The translations under genes and the position numbers were made by a program. Under the pieces are notes generated by a model. The model ran no database searches and had not been told where the DNA came from. It was given only the letters and a program-made list of their open reading frames with translations. 64,000 nucleotides of DNA from Echinicola shivajiensis (GTDB taxonomy: Bacteria; Bacteroidota; Bacteroidia; Cytophagales; Cyclobacteriaceae), in the NCBI RefSeq assembly GCF_018642165.1, contig NZ_JAHHZM010000003.1, forward strand, positions 1-64,000, in the 5' to 3' direction. How positions within the stretch are numbered: the first letter of the stretch is position 1; every line of letters starts with the position of its first letter. Below are positions 1 through 7,266 of this stretch, piece after piece.

Positions 1-1
1 G

Positions 2-439
2 CTGACACATGAAAAGTATTACCTGTCCTATGCGATGCACCAGGTGAACGGTGGTGGCTTTGCGAGCGGAGATGAGTTTATGGAAGGAAGGCCCATCAAC
101 TATATCGTCCAGGCAGGCTATAGGGAAGCTGTAAGTGAAAATCTTTCGGTGATCGGTAATTTCTTTTACAGGAACCAGGAAGACCTTCCGGACAATATAG
201 AGTTCAACCTGAAGGCCTTGTTGATGGACAAATTCTGGTTGGGTGCAGGGCACCGGGTGGACTATGCGAACAACCTGCAGCTAGGCTTCCTGCTGAAGCG
301 GGTGAAGGTGGGCTATGTCTATGAGTTCCCAACCAACGGCAGTTATCTCTTGCCCGGCAATACCCATGAGTTCATGGCCATGTTCAGCCTGTTCAGGACA
401 AACGAAAGGAAACATGCCAAGGAAGTATTGATTTGGTAG
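2..439 (+). CDS. PorP/SprF family type IX secretion membrane protein, C-terminal part
   Basis: This is the 3' end of a gene that began before the window; the frame is open from base 2 to the stop at 437-439. The visible 145 residues are a run of alternating beta-strand sequence with the family-typical end, including GHRVDYANNLQLGF and the glycine/asparagine turn before THEFMAMFSLF. PorP/SprF proteins are outer-membrane beta-barrels that anchor PorK/N-like components or gliding adhesins in Bacteroidota; many paralogues sit next to large secreted proteins. A first in-frame ATG at 35 is internal and should not be taken as a start. A strong hairpin terminator follows directly. Confidence 0.8.
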   Translation: MTHEKYYLSYAMHQVNGGGFASGDEFMEGRPINYIVQAGYREAVSENLSVIGNFFYRNQEDLPDNIEFNLKALLMDKFWLGAGHRVDYANNLQLGFLLKRVKVGYVYEFPTNGSYLLPGNTHEFMAMFSLFRTNERKHAKEVLIW

Positions 440-444
440 GGATA

Positions 445-488
445 TTATTTGAAGTCCCCATGGCCAAAACCATGGGGGCTTCAAATAA
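445..488. terminator. Bidirectional hairpin terminator after PorP/SprF
   Basis: Two 19-base arms (445-463 and 470-488) pair with one mismatch around the 6-base loop CCAAAA, with TTTTA following on the + strand and a matching A-rich flank for the other strand. It lies 6 bases after the PorP/SprF stop. Confidence 0.8.
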
Positions 489-688
489 CAGTTTTATATC
501 TTTAAGGGCTTTGATTTCAATTTTTTAACCTCTCAAATAAGCAGTTCATGGATTTTAAAGGTTAATTCCTCTATGCTATAAAAAGATGAACTCATCATTT
601 TTGCTGTCTTTTGGGTGTTGATTAAAATCCGGTCAAAGGATAGGAAGGTTTGGGAATGGTCATGATCCACGATTCGATGGTTGAATAA

Positions 689-796
689 ATATTAATTGTT
701 TTGGTTAAAAGGTATATGATGGAACTGCCCATACTAGATCACATCTTTATAACATCAGAAGGTTATTTTTTCTTTGCAGATGAGGGAGGACTGTAA
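689..796 (+). pseudogene. RadC-family (JAB/MPN) C-terminal remnant
   Basis: An in-frame stop at 686-688 is followed by 35 codons ending in MMELPILDHIFITSEGYFFF and ADEGGL then TAA. RadC/YeeS-type JAB-domain proteins end with a very similar segment (PxLDHxIIxxxGYxSFADEG-L). The body of the gene, with the metal-binding HxH...D motif, is not present upstream in any frame I could read, so only the last ~30 residues survive. Such genes are often mobile, and the stretch around it (490-1110) contains no intact gene. Confidence 0.6.
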
Positions 797-815
797 GGCC
801 AATCACCCTATTATT

Positions 816-841
816 CTTGGAATTTGCAATTACAGTTATGC
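816..841 (+). repeat. Dispersed intergenic repeat, copy A
   Basis: The 26 bases starting CTTGGAATTTGCAATT and ending CAGTTATGC recur at 4963-4988 with a single difference. A shorter match (TGGAATTTGCAAT) occurs near 58633. Looser similarity (GGAGCA-G-GT/AG) continues for about 30 bases after both full copies. Confidence 0.5.
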
Positions 842-881
842 AAGACAATTTTTAATCTAGGAGCAAGTAGTGATCGGAACC

Positions 882-968
882 GGCACTTTAGTGAGAGGGA
901 CCAACCTCGTAACGAAAGTGCCTGCCCTGCAAGCTGGTTACTCGCTAAAAACAGTCACTGACTGTTTT
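882..968. other. Structured noncoding stretch with two inverted repeats
   Basis: Within the gene-free 797-1110 region there are two clean inverted repeats: GGCACTTT (882-889) with AAAGTGCC (915-922), and the palindrome AAAACAGTCA-C-TGACTGTTTT (948-968). The surrounding DNA is richer in C and G than its neighbours. I see no coding frame; it may be the end of a vanished mobile element linked to the RadC remnant. Confidence 0.4.
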
Positions 969-1110
969 CTTTACGCTCGTCCCCCTAAAGATACTCCCAG
1001 CCCTATCCGATGCCCCGTTAAGAATGCGTTTTCTTTGGACAGATTATAAGAAATCGTAGTGTTTTTTGATAATACGAGATATGAAATATAGTATGGCTCT
1101 TTTGCCAATA

Positions 1111-1554
1111 TTAGCGCTTGTAAAGAATGTAGTCTGTAACTAAAGGTTCAAGTCCGTACAGCCTAAATTCTGTTGCAATTTGTCCTCTGTGATATGTCGA
1201 GTGGTTAATGATGTGAAAACAAATGTTCTGAACGCTGCTTTCGAATATTTCACCTTTCGTGTTTTTATAGGTGCAACTGGCGTTTAAGTCCATATTGTCA
1301 AGTATCTGCAATGTTTGTTCGTGATTTATCTTGTCTATGCGCTTTAAGTCTTTCGTGTTGTGCAATTCCCAAACACCAAAGGTCGGCTGTTCAGGCTTAA
1401 TTCTGTTGTTCCAGATTTGGTGGGCATTCAAAAGATGATTAAATACCTTAACTGCTTTTTCAGATATTTTGTCTGGCTGATCAATAAAAATATCCGATAA
1501 CTTTTGGTTGAAATGATGACTATATTCAAATAATTCTTTAAAAAACTGTTTCAT
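1111..1554 (-). CDS. DinB-fold putative metal-dependent protein
   Basis: A 147-residue protein of the usual DinB/YfiT four-helix-bundle size. Histidines that would hold the metal are seen in NAHQIW near residue 43 and in the C-terminal signature FHIINHSTYHRGQI near residues 112-125, followed by the family-typical GLEPLVTDYI ending. Family members include DinB of Bacillus and thiol S-transferases such as BshC-pathway enzymes; the substrate here is unknown. It is a single gene read toward the PorP/SprF side, with no obvious operon partner. A second, unrelated DinB-like gene lies at 3985. Confidence 0.85.
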   Translation of the reverse strand: MKQFFKELFEYSHHFNQKLSDIFIDQPDKISEKAVKVFNHLLNAHQIWNNRIKPEQPTFGVWELHNTKDLKRIDKINHEQTLQILDNMDLNASCTYKNTKGEIFESSVQNICFHIINHSTYHRGQIATEFRLYGLEPLVTDYILYKR

Positions 1555-1656
1555 TATATATGTTTTATCCGTTGTATATGGTGTTCAGTTAATAGATAAC
1601 GAAAATCACTATGCAGCTGTTAGGGTTACAGGAATTTTTAGCTTAATTTTTAATAG

Positions 1657-1824
1657 TGGAAATGTTGGACTATAACCATTGTCTTTCTAGTCATTTTGGG
1701 GATAAGCTCTGCAAGGACGGGAGGTTCGGACGTATATATATTAATAATTCGAATTGTAGTCTGGGGAATGATAGCAATGGGCTTGTCAGCATTAGTTGGT
1801 TATCTTTTTGGTGTTAATGTATAG
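1657..1824 (+). pseudogene. VIT1/CCC1-family transporter, C-terminal remnant
   Basis: After an in-frame stop at 1654-1656 there are 55 open codons encoding a typical last portion of a VIT-family (iron/manganese) membrane transporter: FLVILGISSARTGG, then IRIVVWGMIAMGLSALVGYL and FGVNV before TAG. Family members have the same SARxGG loop and the final AMxxTALIGxLFGV helix. The rest of the protein is missing, so this is a decayed fragment. It ends 16 bases before the likely start of the DUF1003 gene and overlaps, in another frame, the longest possible N-terminal extension of that gene. Confidence 0.6.
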
Positions 1825-1840
1825 CTTCAAAGATTTAAAA

Positions 1841-2533
1841 ATGAGAACGAGCCATATCAGTCAACAACAAATTCAAAAAGGAGAAGAGGTTAAAGGTCAG
1901 GATATCAGGGAAGGGATTTTTAATCTCATCAAGTCTGAGCATCCCGAATTTGATTTATCGAGCTTCATCACATTGGCCGAACTTAACCAATACAGAAGGC
2001 ATTATTTAACTTCTTTAATCACTCAAGAAAAAGGAGAATTAGCCAATATCGACAAAGATGTGATGGATGCCATAAAGAATAATTCCATCCTCTCTGAAAA
2101 TTTTCAGGATGAAATGGACGCTGAACTTACTTTGGGCCAAAGAATTGCTGATCAGGTGGCAGCCTTTGGAGGCAGTTGGACCTTTATTATCACCTTCTTC
2201 TCGTTTATCCTTATTTGGATGATGATTAATATTTGGTTTTTGTCTAGAAAACCGTTTGATCCTTATCCATTTATTTTGCTGAACCTCATCCTTTCCTGTT
2301 TGGCAGCCATTCAAGCGCCTATTATAATGATGAGCCAAAACCGTCAAGAACAAAAGGATAGACAACGGGCAGAACATGATTATAAAGTAAACCTAAAAGC
2401 AGAACTTGAGATAAAATTACTCAGTGAAAAAATGGACCATTTATTGGTACATCAGAACAGGAAGCTTTTGGAAATTCAGGAAATCCAAACAGATTATCTG
2501 GAGGACTTAATGAAAGAGATCAAAAAGAAATAA
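1841..2533 (+). CDS. DUF1003 family inner-membrane protein
   Basis: About 230 residues. The central segment has the DUF1003 signature: GGSWTFIITFF opening a first membrane helix, then FDPYPFILLNLILSCLAAIQ in the second helix, APIIMMSQNRQ, and a charged DRQRAEHDY stretch. The C-terminal 60 residues are a predicted coiled coil (heptads of L/I between K/E). An upstream in-frame ATG at 1796 lies inside the VIT remnant and would add an unlikely hydrophobic leader, so ATG 1841 (MRTSHISQQQ) is preferred. Function of the family is not established; it is often found with metal or stress genes. Confidence 0.85.
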   Translation: MRTSHISQQQIQKGEEVKGQDIREGIFNLIKSEHPEFDLSSFITLAELNQYRRHYLTSLITQEKGELANIDKDVMDAIKNNSILSENFQDEMDAELTLGQRIADQVAAFGGSWTFIITFFSFILIWMMINIWFLSRKPFDPYPFILLNLILSCLAAIQAPIIMMSQNRQEQKDRQRAEHDYKVNLKAELEIKLLSEKMDHLLVHQNRKLLEIQEIQTDYLEDLMKEIKKK

Positions 2534-2574
2534 AATGGGAAGATCATGGGCGAAATTATGTCCTCTAATAATAT

Positions 2575-2748
2575 ATGGATACAGAGGATGGTTTTGTTGG
2601 ATTGGCTTTAACCGAAGTTGCTTTATTTATTTCACTTTCAGCTTTAGCTGGTATATTGCCCTTATTGCTTGTTACTACTGAACTAGCTTTGCACAGACTG
2701 CAAGCTGTATGGTTTTTCTTTTTGGCTTTTGAAAGTTGGAATCTTTAA
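2575..2748 (+). CDS. Possible 57-residue hydrophobic protein
   Basis: An ATG-started frame of 57 codons, 41 bases after the DUF1003 stop, encodes a protein with one long apolar stretch (roughly residues 8-36, rich in L, A, I, V and F) and a basic/aromatic tail. It could be a small membrane protein or chance. No family recognised; no clear ribosome site. Confidence 0.25.
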   Translation: MDTEDGFVGLALTEVALFISLSALAGILPLLLVTTELALHRLQAVWFFFLAFESWNL

Positions 2749-2808
2749 TAATTGAGTTTTGCCTACAAAACAAGAAATGGATAAAGTCTTATAAAATGAT
2801 TGTTCAGA

Positions 2809-3765
2809 TTAAAGTTTAGTAATCGCTTTTTCTAAAATAGCTTTTACCTGAAGTTTTAAGCTTTCGGGTTCAATTATTTTAGCATAATCTGAAAACACAA
2901 TATACCATCTTGAAAAACCGTGTTCAACATAGGGTGTCATAAATGTCATTTCTACTTGATTTCCTTTTACTTTTTCAGACACAAAACCATGTTGCATTTT
3001 GCTGTTGTTTATATACCTTACTATACTTTTATCAACAGTAATAACAACTTTTGTTTTCGGTATATTTTCATACTGACTACGATATTCATCCAGAGAAATG
3101 TGTTCTCTCGTAAAATTATTTTGCGTTGACTTAATAGCCAGCATTCTATCAGTTCTAAACTGTCTATAATCGTTTCTTAAATGACAAAATGCTAATACAT
3201 ACCAAAACCCCGATTCATGATAAATTCCAACTGGTTCAACATAGCGTTCAGAGGGTGTTTCACTATTTAAAGCTTGATATTTTAAAAACACCTGTCTTTT
3301 TTCAGCAATGCTTTCAAACAAAGTTTCAAGGGCATTAGGTAAACACTCATTAAATAATTTATGTGCTGGGTCAACCAATATTTGTGATTCTAGAGCAGAA
3401 ATCCAATCTTTTTCACGGCCACGCAAAACAGATTTTAGCTTCATCATGGCAGATTCGTAATAATTGCCCAAGGACTTATCTACAAACTTCTGCATTAGCT
3501 TTTCGGCGGCAACAAAACTTCCGGCTTCTTCTCTAGTAAACATAACTGGCGGCAATCGGTATCCTTCCATAATGGAATAACCAACACCTGCCTCACTTAC
3601 AATTGGCACGCCAGATGCTTCAAGTGTTCGTATATCACGATAAATGGTGCGTAGGCTTACCTCAAATCTATCAGCCAATTCTTGTGCTTTTACTATTTGT
3701 TTGGACTGTAGCTGAATAAGGATAGCTACAATTCTATCAAAACGTTTTGCCGTATCTAAACCCAT
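2809..3765 (-). CDS. YafY/WYL-family transcriptional regulator
   Basis: The protein starts MGLDTAKRFDRIVAILIQLQ, the standard beginning of these regulators, followed by a DeoR-type helix-turn-helix (AQELADRFEVSLRTIYRDIR, about residues 25-50), a linker GYSIMEGYRLPPVMFT, and a WYL domain in the C-terminal half with FWYVLAFCHLRNDYRQFRTD. ATG at 3765 is chosen over an in-frame ATG at 3861 because the extra 32 residues would precede the conserved start. It is divergent from a DinB-like gene; WYL-DinB pairs are common, and the regulator probably represses that operon through the paired operators at 3878 and 3925. WYL domains usually sense a small ligand or nucleic acid. Confidence 0.88.
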   Translation of the reverse strand: MGLDTAKRFDRIVAILIQLQSKQIVKAQELADRFEVSLRTIYRDIRTLEASGVPIVSEAGVGYSIMEGYRLPPVMFTREEAGSFVAAEKLMQKFVDKSLGNYYESAMMKLKSVLRGREKDWISALESQILVDPAHKLFNECLPNALETLFESIAEKRQVFLKYQALNSETPSERYVEPVGIYHESGFWYVLAFCHLRNDYRQFRTDRMLAIKSTQNNFTREHISLDEYRSQYENIPKTKVVITVDKSIVRYINNSKMQHGFVSEKVKGNQVEMTFMTPYVEHGFSRWYIVFSDYAKIIEPESLKLQVKAILEKAITKL

Positions 3766-3877
3766 AATGCGATAAGCTATTTCCCAAAGATAGGACTTCA
3801 GGCGGAAGTATGTTTTAAATTTTGATTTCAACATAATGACTTCGCTTCTTATGTTATGCAAAGAGATATATAGCAGG

Positions 3878-3893
3878 TGACAACCCTATGTCA
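3878..3893. promoter_or_regulatory. Operator 1: TGACA-N6-TGTCA
   Basis: Perfect 5-base half-sites TGACA and TGTCA with a 6-base spacer, preceded by GG. It is mirrored by an identical-format site at 3925-3940 within the same divergent promoter region. Most likely bound by the adjacent WYL regulator (inference). Confidence 0.6.
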
Positions 3894-3924
3894 ATAAACA
3901 TTTTTATAATTTATTTTTTCCTGC

Positions 3925-3940
3925 TGACATAAAGCTGTCA
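3925..3940. promoter_or_regulatory. Operator 2: TGACA-N6-TGTCA
   Basis: Second copy, centre-to-centre 47 bp from operator 1 and in inverted arrangement as judged from the flanking GG/CC. The 31 bases between them are strongly AT-rich. The site lies just upstream of a TAATTTTG box, where RNA polymerase should contact the -33 region, which fits repression. Confidence 0.6.
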
Positions 3941-3951
3941 CCAGCCCATCA

Positions 3952-3959
3952 TAATTTTG
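3952..3959 (+). promoter_or_regulatory. -7 box (TAATTTTG) for the DinB operon
   Basis: Exact match to the Bacteroidota TAnnTTTG element, 25 bases before the ATG at 3985. No good TTG -33 box is seen; operator 2 occupies that position. Confidence 0.45.
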
Positions 3960-3984
3960 GTTTCAAATAACAAAAACTAAACTT

Positions 3985-4476
3985 ATGGAATCTACAACAA
4001 ACACATTATTGGAACGAGTGATTTCACCTGCTGATTTATTGGCACATTGGCAAGGTCACCGAAGCTTGACCCGAAGAGTTATAGAAGCATTTCCTGAAGA
4101 AGCCTTTTTTAATTATTCTATAGGTGGTATGCGTACTTTTGCTGATATGGTTATGGAGCTTTTAGGTATAGCGGGACCGGGCATTAAAGAAATTGCTACT
4201 GGAGAAACCCAGAAGCTAGTGGAAGAGGTAAATCACGGTAACAAAAAAACAAAAATTCTTGAACTTTGGGATGAAGCCACAGATGAGATAAACACCTATT
4301 GGGCACAGATAAAACCCGAGCAGTTTCAACAGAGCATTAAAGCTTTCGGTCAATATGAGGGTACAGTTTGGTCTTCAATCTTCTATTTTATTGATAATGA
4401 AATCCATCATCGAGGACAAGGATATGTTTATTTGCGCGCTTTAGGTGTAGAACCTCCGTTTTTTTATGAACGTTAA
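3985..4476 (+). CDS. DinB-fold putative metal-dependent protein
   Basis: A 163-residue DinB-like protein. Candidate metal ligands are His in LAHWQGHRS near residues 20-25 and the pair in EIHHRGQGYVYLRALGVEPP near residues 138-157, the usual C-terminal signature. It is transcribed away from the WYL regulator, whose operators lie in its promoter, and is followed 15 bases later by a small conserved protein, so the two form an operon. Catalytic role not predictable; family members include thiol-dependent detoxification enzymes. Confidence 0.88.
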   Translation: MESTTNTLLERVISPADLLAHWQGHRSLTRRVIEAFPEEAFFNYSIGGMRTFADMVMELLGIAGPGIKEIATGETQKLVEEVNHGNKKTKILELWDEATDEINTYWAQIKPEQFQQSIKAFGQYEGTVWSSIFYFIDNEIHHRGQGYVYLRALGVEPPFFYER

Positions 4477-4491
4477 TTAATTTCATTTAGG

Positions 4492-4710
4492 ATGAAAACA
4501 GTTTTGGTATTTAAAACCTCCATTAAAAAAAATAGGGAGATTAAAATTGTTCAAGCCACATTAAACCGTTTGATTGCAAGAGATGGCCGTTGGAACTTTG
4601 ATTTGGAGGATTGTGACAATATTCTTCGAGTAGAGACCCCAAATATTAAAGCTGATGCAGTTTTAAAAGCAATACAACATCATGGTTTTCATTGTGAAGA
4701 ACTTCTTTAA
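4492..4710 (+). CDS. Small conserved protein of HMA-like size, Bacteroidota type
   Basis: 72 residues. I recognise the pattern (MKTVLVFKTSIKK at the start, WNFDLEDCDNILRVE in the middle, a GFHCEELL end) as a widespread uncharacterised Bacteroidota protein. The length and beta-alpha-beta-beta-alpha-beta pattern recall heavy-metal-associated/ferredoxin-like folds, but the CxxC metal motif is absent; two lone cysteines occur, in EDCDN and FHCEE. It sits 15 bases after the DinB gene and is very likely co-transcribed and controlled by the WYL regulator. Confidence 0.75.
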   Translation: MKTVLVFKTSIKKNREIKIVQATLNRLIARDGRWNFDLEDCDNILRVETPNIKADAVLKAIQHHGFHCEELL

Positions 4711-4862
4711 TATTAAAAAGTACCCGTTTGCCTTCTTTTCAAAAATAAAGCAATAATATCAAGAATGGTTTGTAAATAATTATTTTGGCATTCGTATCTC
4801 CTTTAGTAGGTCTACCATCTTCTCAGATTGATGAAATAGGTAGTGCCCAAAAAACTGTTAAA

Positions 4863-4906
4863 GTGTAAATAATAAGGCGGGATTTGCCCCGCCTTATTAT
4901 TTACAC
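4863..4906. terminator. Perfect 19-bp hairpin terminator
   Basis: Arms 4863-4881 and 4888-4906 pair perfectly (core AAGGCGGG/CCCGCCTT flanked by TAAATAAT/ATTATTTA), loop ATTTGC. The A/T flanks make it usable from both strands. It lies about 150 bases after the small conserved gene; the rest of 4711-5207 shows only the dispersed repeat. Confidence 0.85.
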
Positions 4907-4962
4907 CTAATTTTGGATGGTGTTTCCCAATTGGGTGGAGAATATTACTTTAGCCTACTATG

Positions 4963-4988
4963 CTTGGAATTTGCAATTTCAGTTATGC
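4963..4988 (+). repeat. Dispersed intergenic repeat, copy B
   Basis: 25 of 26 bases identical to 816-841 (CTTGGAATTTGCAATT then T for A, then CAGTTATGC). The similar stretch continues more loosely to about 5020. A 70-codon frame runs through it but looks non-coding. Confidence 0.5.
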
Positions 4989-5207
4989 TGAAGGAATTAT
5001 TTTTTGGGGAGCAGGTGGTAGTAAAGAGGAGAGGAAGTGGGGAAAAGAGTTGATGTACATGGAACGTTTAGGTAAGTTTCCAATATTATTTATTGGTTTA
5101 GTTTTTTTCTTGTTAAAAGAAAAGCAATCAAATCAAGGCTTATTCCATTATGCTGGAGGGATAAGTCTGTGATAACCAAGTGGACAAATAAGTTGGATTC
5201 TTAATTG

Positions 5208-5237
5208 AAAAAGTCCCTCATTTAAGAAGGACTTTTT
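5208..5237 (-). terminator. Terminator of the methyltransferase gene
   Basis: Nine-base arms AAAAAGTCC (5208-5216) and GGACTTTTT (5229-5237) with a 12-base loop, 8 bases beyond the stop codon of the minus-strand gene and followed by a T run on that strand. Confidence 0.7.
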
Positions 5238-5245
5238 AAGATATT

Positions 5246-6001
5246 TTAATTCTCTGCTGAGAAAATATGAATGGGATAGTGTAAAAAATATTCATTATTA
5301 ATCTTTGTAACATTTATCCCTAAATCATTTACTCCAACATCTGCAATGATCATACTTTCTAAAGCATTTGCGTCACTAGGAAAAGATGCTTTAAGTTGCT
5401 CTTTAAGTTCAATTTGCATGGAATAGAAATCTGTATTTAAATTTTTATAACCGACCTTTTCAAAAAGGCGAGAAAATTCAGTTAATGAAAGTGCCGCTAC
5501 ATGAGAATAATCCCTGTTTTTTTCCATTTCATTGTATTTATTAATCTTTGAATCTGGTAAAGAAACATCAACAACCAAAACTTTTCCTTCAGGTTTACAA
5601 ACCCGTTTCATTTCAGACAAAACTTTAAAAGGGTCTAAAAAATGATGGAAACCGAATCTTGAAATTACAATTGAGAAACTATCATCCTCATAAGGTAAAC
5701 TTTCTACATTCCCAATTTGCCAAGCCACATTAGTAAGGTTATTTCTGGCCTGAAGTTTCTCTGCTTCATCAAGCATTCCTTGTGTCATGTCAATTCCTGT
5801 GACATGGCTGGCGTATTTCGCAAATTCGCAAGATACAATGCCAGAACCACATGCTATATCTAAAACTTTATCGCTCTTAGAAGCCGATGATATTGAGATT
5901 AGCTTATCCAATGAATCACTATGTGAGGTAATCGAGGTGTAAGCACTAGCTTGTTTTGAAAATTGTTTTACAATGTTTGAGTTATGATTTTTATCGTCCA
6001 T
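5246..6001 (-). CDS. Class I SAM-dependent methyltransferase (UbiE/Methyltransf_11 type)
   Basis: 251 residues. The SAM-binding motif I is VLDIACGSGIVSCEFA near residue 46, followed by HVTGIDMTQGMLDEA (motif post-I acid) and the motif II/III region SRFGFHHFLDP and VLVVDVSLPD. The closest overall resemblance is to UbiE/MenG-like and arsenite-methyltransferase-like small enzymes, but no acceptor-specific feature is seen. It is divergent from an AraC-type regulator with only 69 bases between them, so the regulator may control it. Confidence 0.85.
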   Translation of the reverse strand: MDDKNHNSNIVKQFSKQASAYTSITSHSDSLDKLISISSASKSDKVLDIACGSGIVSCEFAKYASHVTGIDMTQGMLDEAEKLQARNNLTNVAWQIGNVESLPYEDDSFSIVISRFGFHHFLDPFKVLSEMKRVCKPEGKVLVVDVSLPDSKINKYNEMEKNRDYSHVAALSLTEFSRLFEKVGYKNLNTDFYSMQIELKEQLKASFPSDANALESMIIADVGVNDLGINVTKINNEYFLHYPIHIFSAEN

Positions 6002-6058
6002 AATCTAATGTTTTTAATTTTCATCAAATTTCAGAACTTCTAGCAAAGTCTTAATTAC

Positions 6059-6066
6059 TATATTTG
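6059..6066 (+). promoter_or_regulatory. -7 box (TATATTTG) immediately before the AraC start
   Basis: Exact match to the Bacteroidota -7 consensus, ending only 4 bases before ATG 6071. If used, transcription would begin at or beside the start codon. No clear TTG -33 box is seen. Confidence 0.4.
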
Positions 6067-6070
6067 GACA

Positions 6071-6859
6071 ATGAATATCGATTATAAGACAAATATTAAA
6101 ATAGACCATGGTTTTGAGGTGAATGAGTTACGACCGGTAACTACCTATTCGGAAGAAATTCAAAATGCTAAATGTGCAAGTTCGCACGCGCATCCAAGAG
6201 CTCAAATCATATCATGCAATACTGGTATTATGGAGGTTGTTACCAAAAAGAATATTTGGATAGTTAATTCTTTACAGGGTGTTTGGATTGCTGGTAACGA
6301 AGAACATCAAGTTTATTTTCCCAGCAATGTAAAGATAATTACAGCATTTATAGATGAATCGAAACTCAGGAATTTACCTATGAATAGTTTCGCATTTGAA
6401 ACTTCAATTTTTTTAAAAAGTATCTTAGAAAAAATAGTGTCCTTTGCCAACCCGATTAGGTTGACTCAACAACAAAATAGAATAATCGAAGTGTTTATAG
6501 ACGAACTTTCTATTTTGAAACCAAGCACAACGTTTCTGCCAACTAGTCAGGATGAAAGAATAAAAGTAGTATTAGATGCTTTAATGAATGAGTTGTCCAG
6601 TAAACATACCATCGACTATTATGCCAACAAATCATTTGTAAGCCCAAGAACCCTTTCAAGATTATTTCATAAAGAACTGGGTATGAGTTTTGGAGATTGG
6701 AAAATGCGTTTAAAACTCATGGAAGCTATCAAATTGTTAGGGGAAAAGAAAAGTGTAAAAGAAGTTGCATTTGATTTAGGTTATGAAAATGTTAGTTCAT
6801 TCATAGTTGCCTTTAAAAAACACTTTGGTAAAACACCAACAAATTACTTGGTAAAATAA
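6071..6859 (+). CDS. AraC-family transcriptional regulator with cupin sensor
   Basis: 262 residues. The N-terminal half is an AraC_N-like cupin (SSHAHPRAQIISCNTGIMEV, then VWIAGNEEHQVYF), a layout of regulators that sense small aromatic or sugar-like ligands. The C-terminal ~90 residues carry the two helix-turn-helix units: HTIDYYANKSFVSPRTLSRL and VKEVAFDLGYENVSSFIVAF, ending FGKTPTNYL. It is divergent from the methyltransferase gene. No other regulated target is evident. No ATG lies shortly downstream, so a start at 6071 is firm even though it nearly abuts a promoter box. Confidence 0.88.
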   Translation: MNIDYKTNIKIDHGFEVNELRPVTTYSEEIQNAKCASSHAHPRAQIISCNTGIMEVVTKKNIWIVNSLQGVWIAGNEEHQVYFPSNVKIITAFIDESKLRNLPMNSFAFETSIFLKSILEKIVSFANPIRLTQQQNRIIEVFIDELSILKPSTTFLPTSQDERIKVVLDALMNELSSKHTIDYYANKSFVSPRTLSRLFHKELGMSFGDWKMRLKLMEAIKLLGEKKSVKEVAFDLGYENVSSFIVAFKKHFGKTPTNYLVK

Positions 6860-7266
6860 GTAAGAAAACACAAAATTGAGTTCCATGAATATGAATGTCC
6901 GTTTTCACACCAGTAACCTTATTTCTCATGGATTCCACAGATTTACACTGATCTACCTGGCGGAAGACAGGTTTAATTTATCATTTCAGTAAGATCTGGG
7001 CCATTCTTGAGGGAATGTTTTGAAGGGTCATACTTACTGGTGCAATTGCGGATATACATAATATAATATTTCAAGGTCAGAAGTTTAGATCTAGACATTA
7101 TTAATTCTTACAGTAATCAGATTGTAGCTTATCGATAGAATGCAAGGCTATTCATTTCAGCCGATCGGCAATTAATGCAATTTTCAGCTTTTGGATTGAA
7201 TTTATAAAAACAGCTTTGTATTGTGCCAAGCTCTAGAAACATTTGATCGTAGAATGAAATATTGAA
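6860..7266. other. Intergenic stretch without recognised features
   Basis: 407 bases between the convergent AraC and sulfatase genes. I see no coding frame or convincing terminator; only a weak 5-bp stem ACCTG/CAGGT near 6955. Confidence 0.5.

Noticed and set aside
281-484. 67-codon minus-strand frame across the PorP/SprF end and terminator
   Set aside because: It reads through the 19-bp terminator hairpin and lies opposite a conserved coding sequence.
4960-5172. 70-codon frame through the repeat at 4963
   Set aside because: It starts inside the dispersed repeat, shows no family pattern or ribosome site, and the repeat's other copy at 816 has no matching frame.
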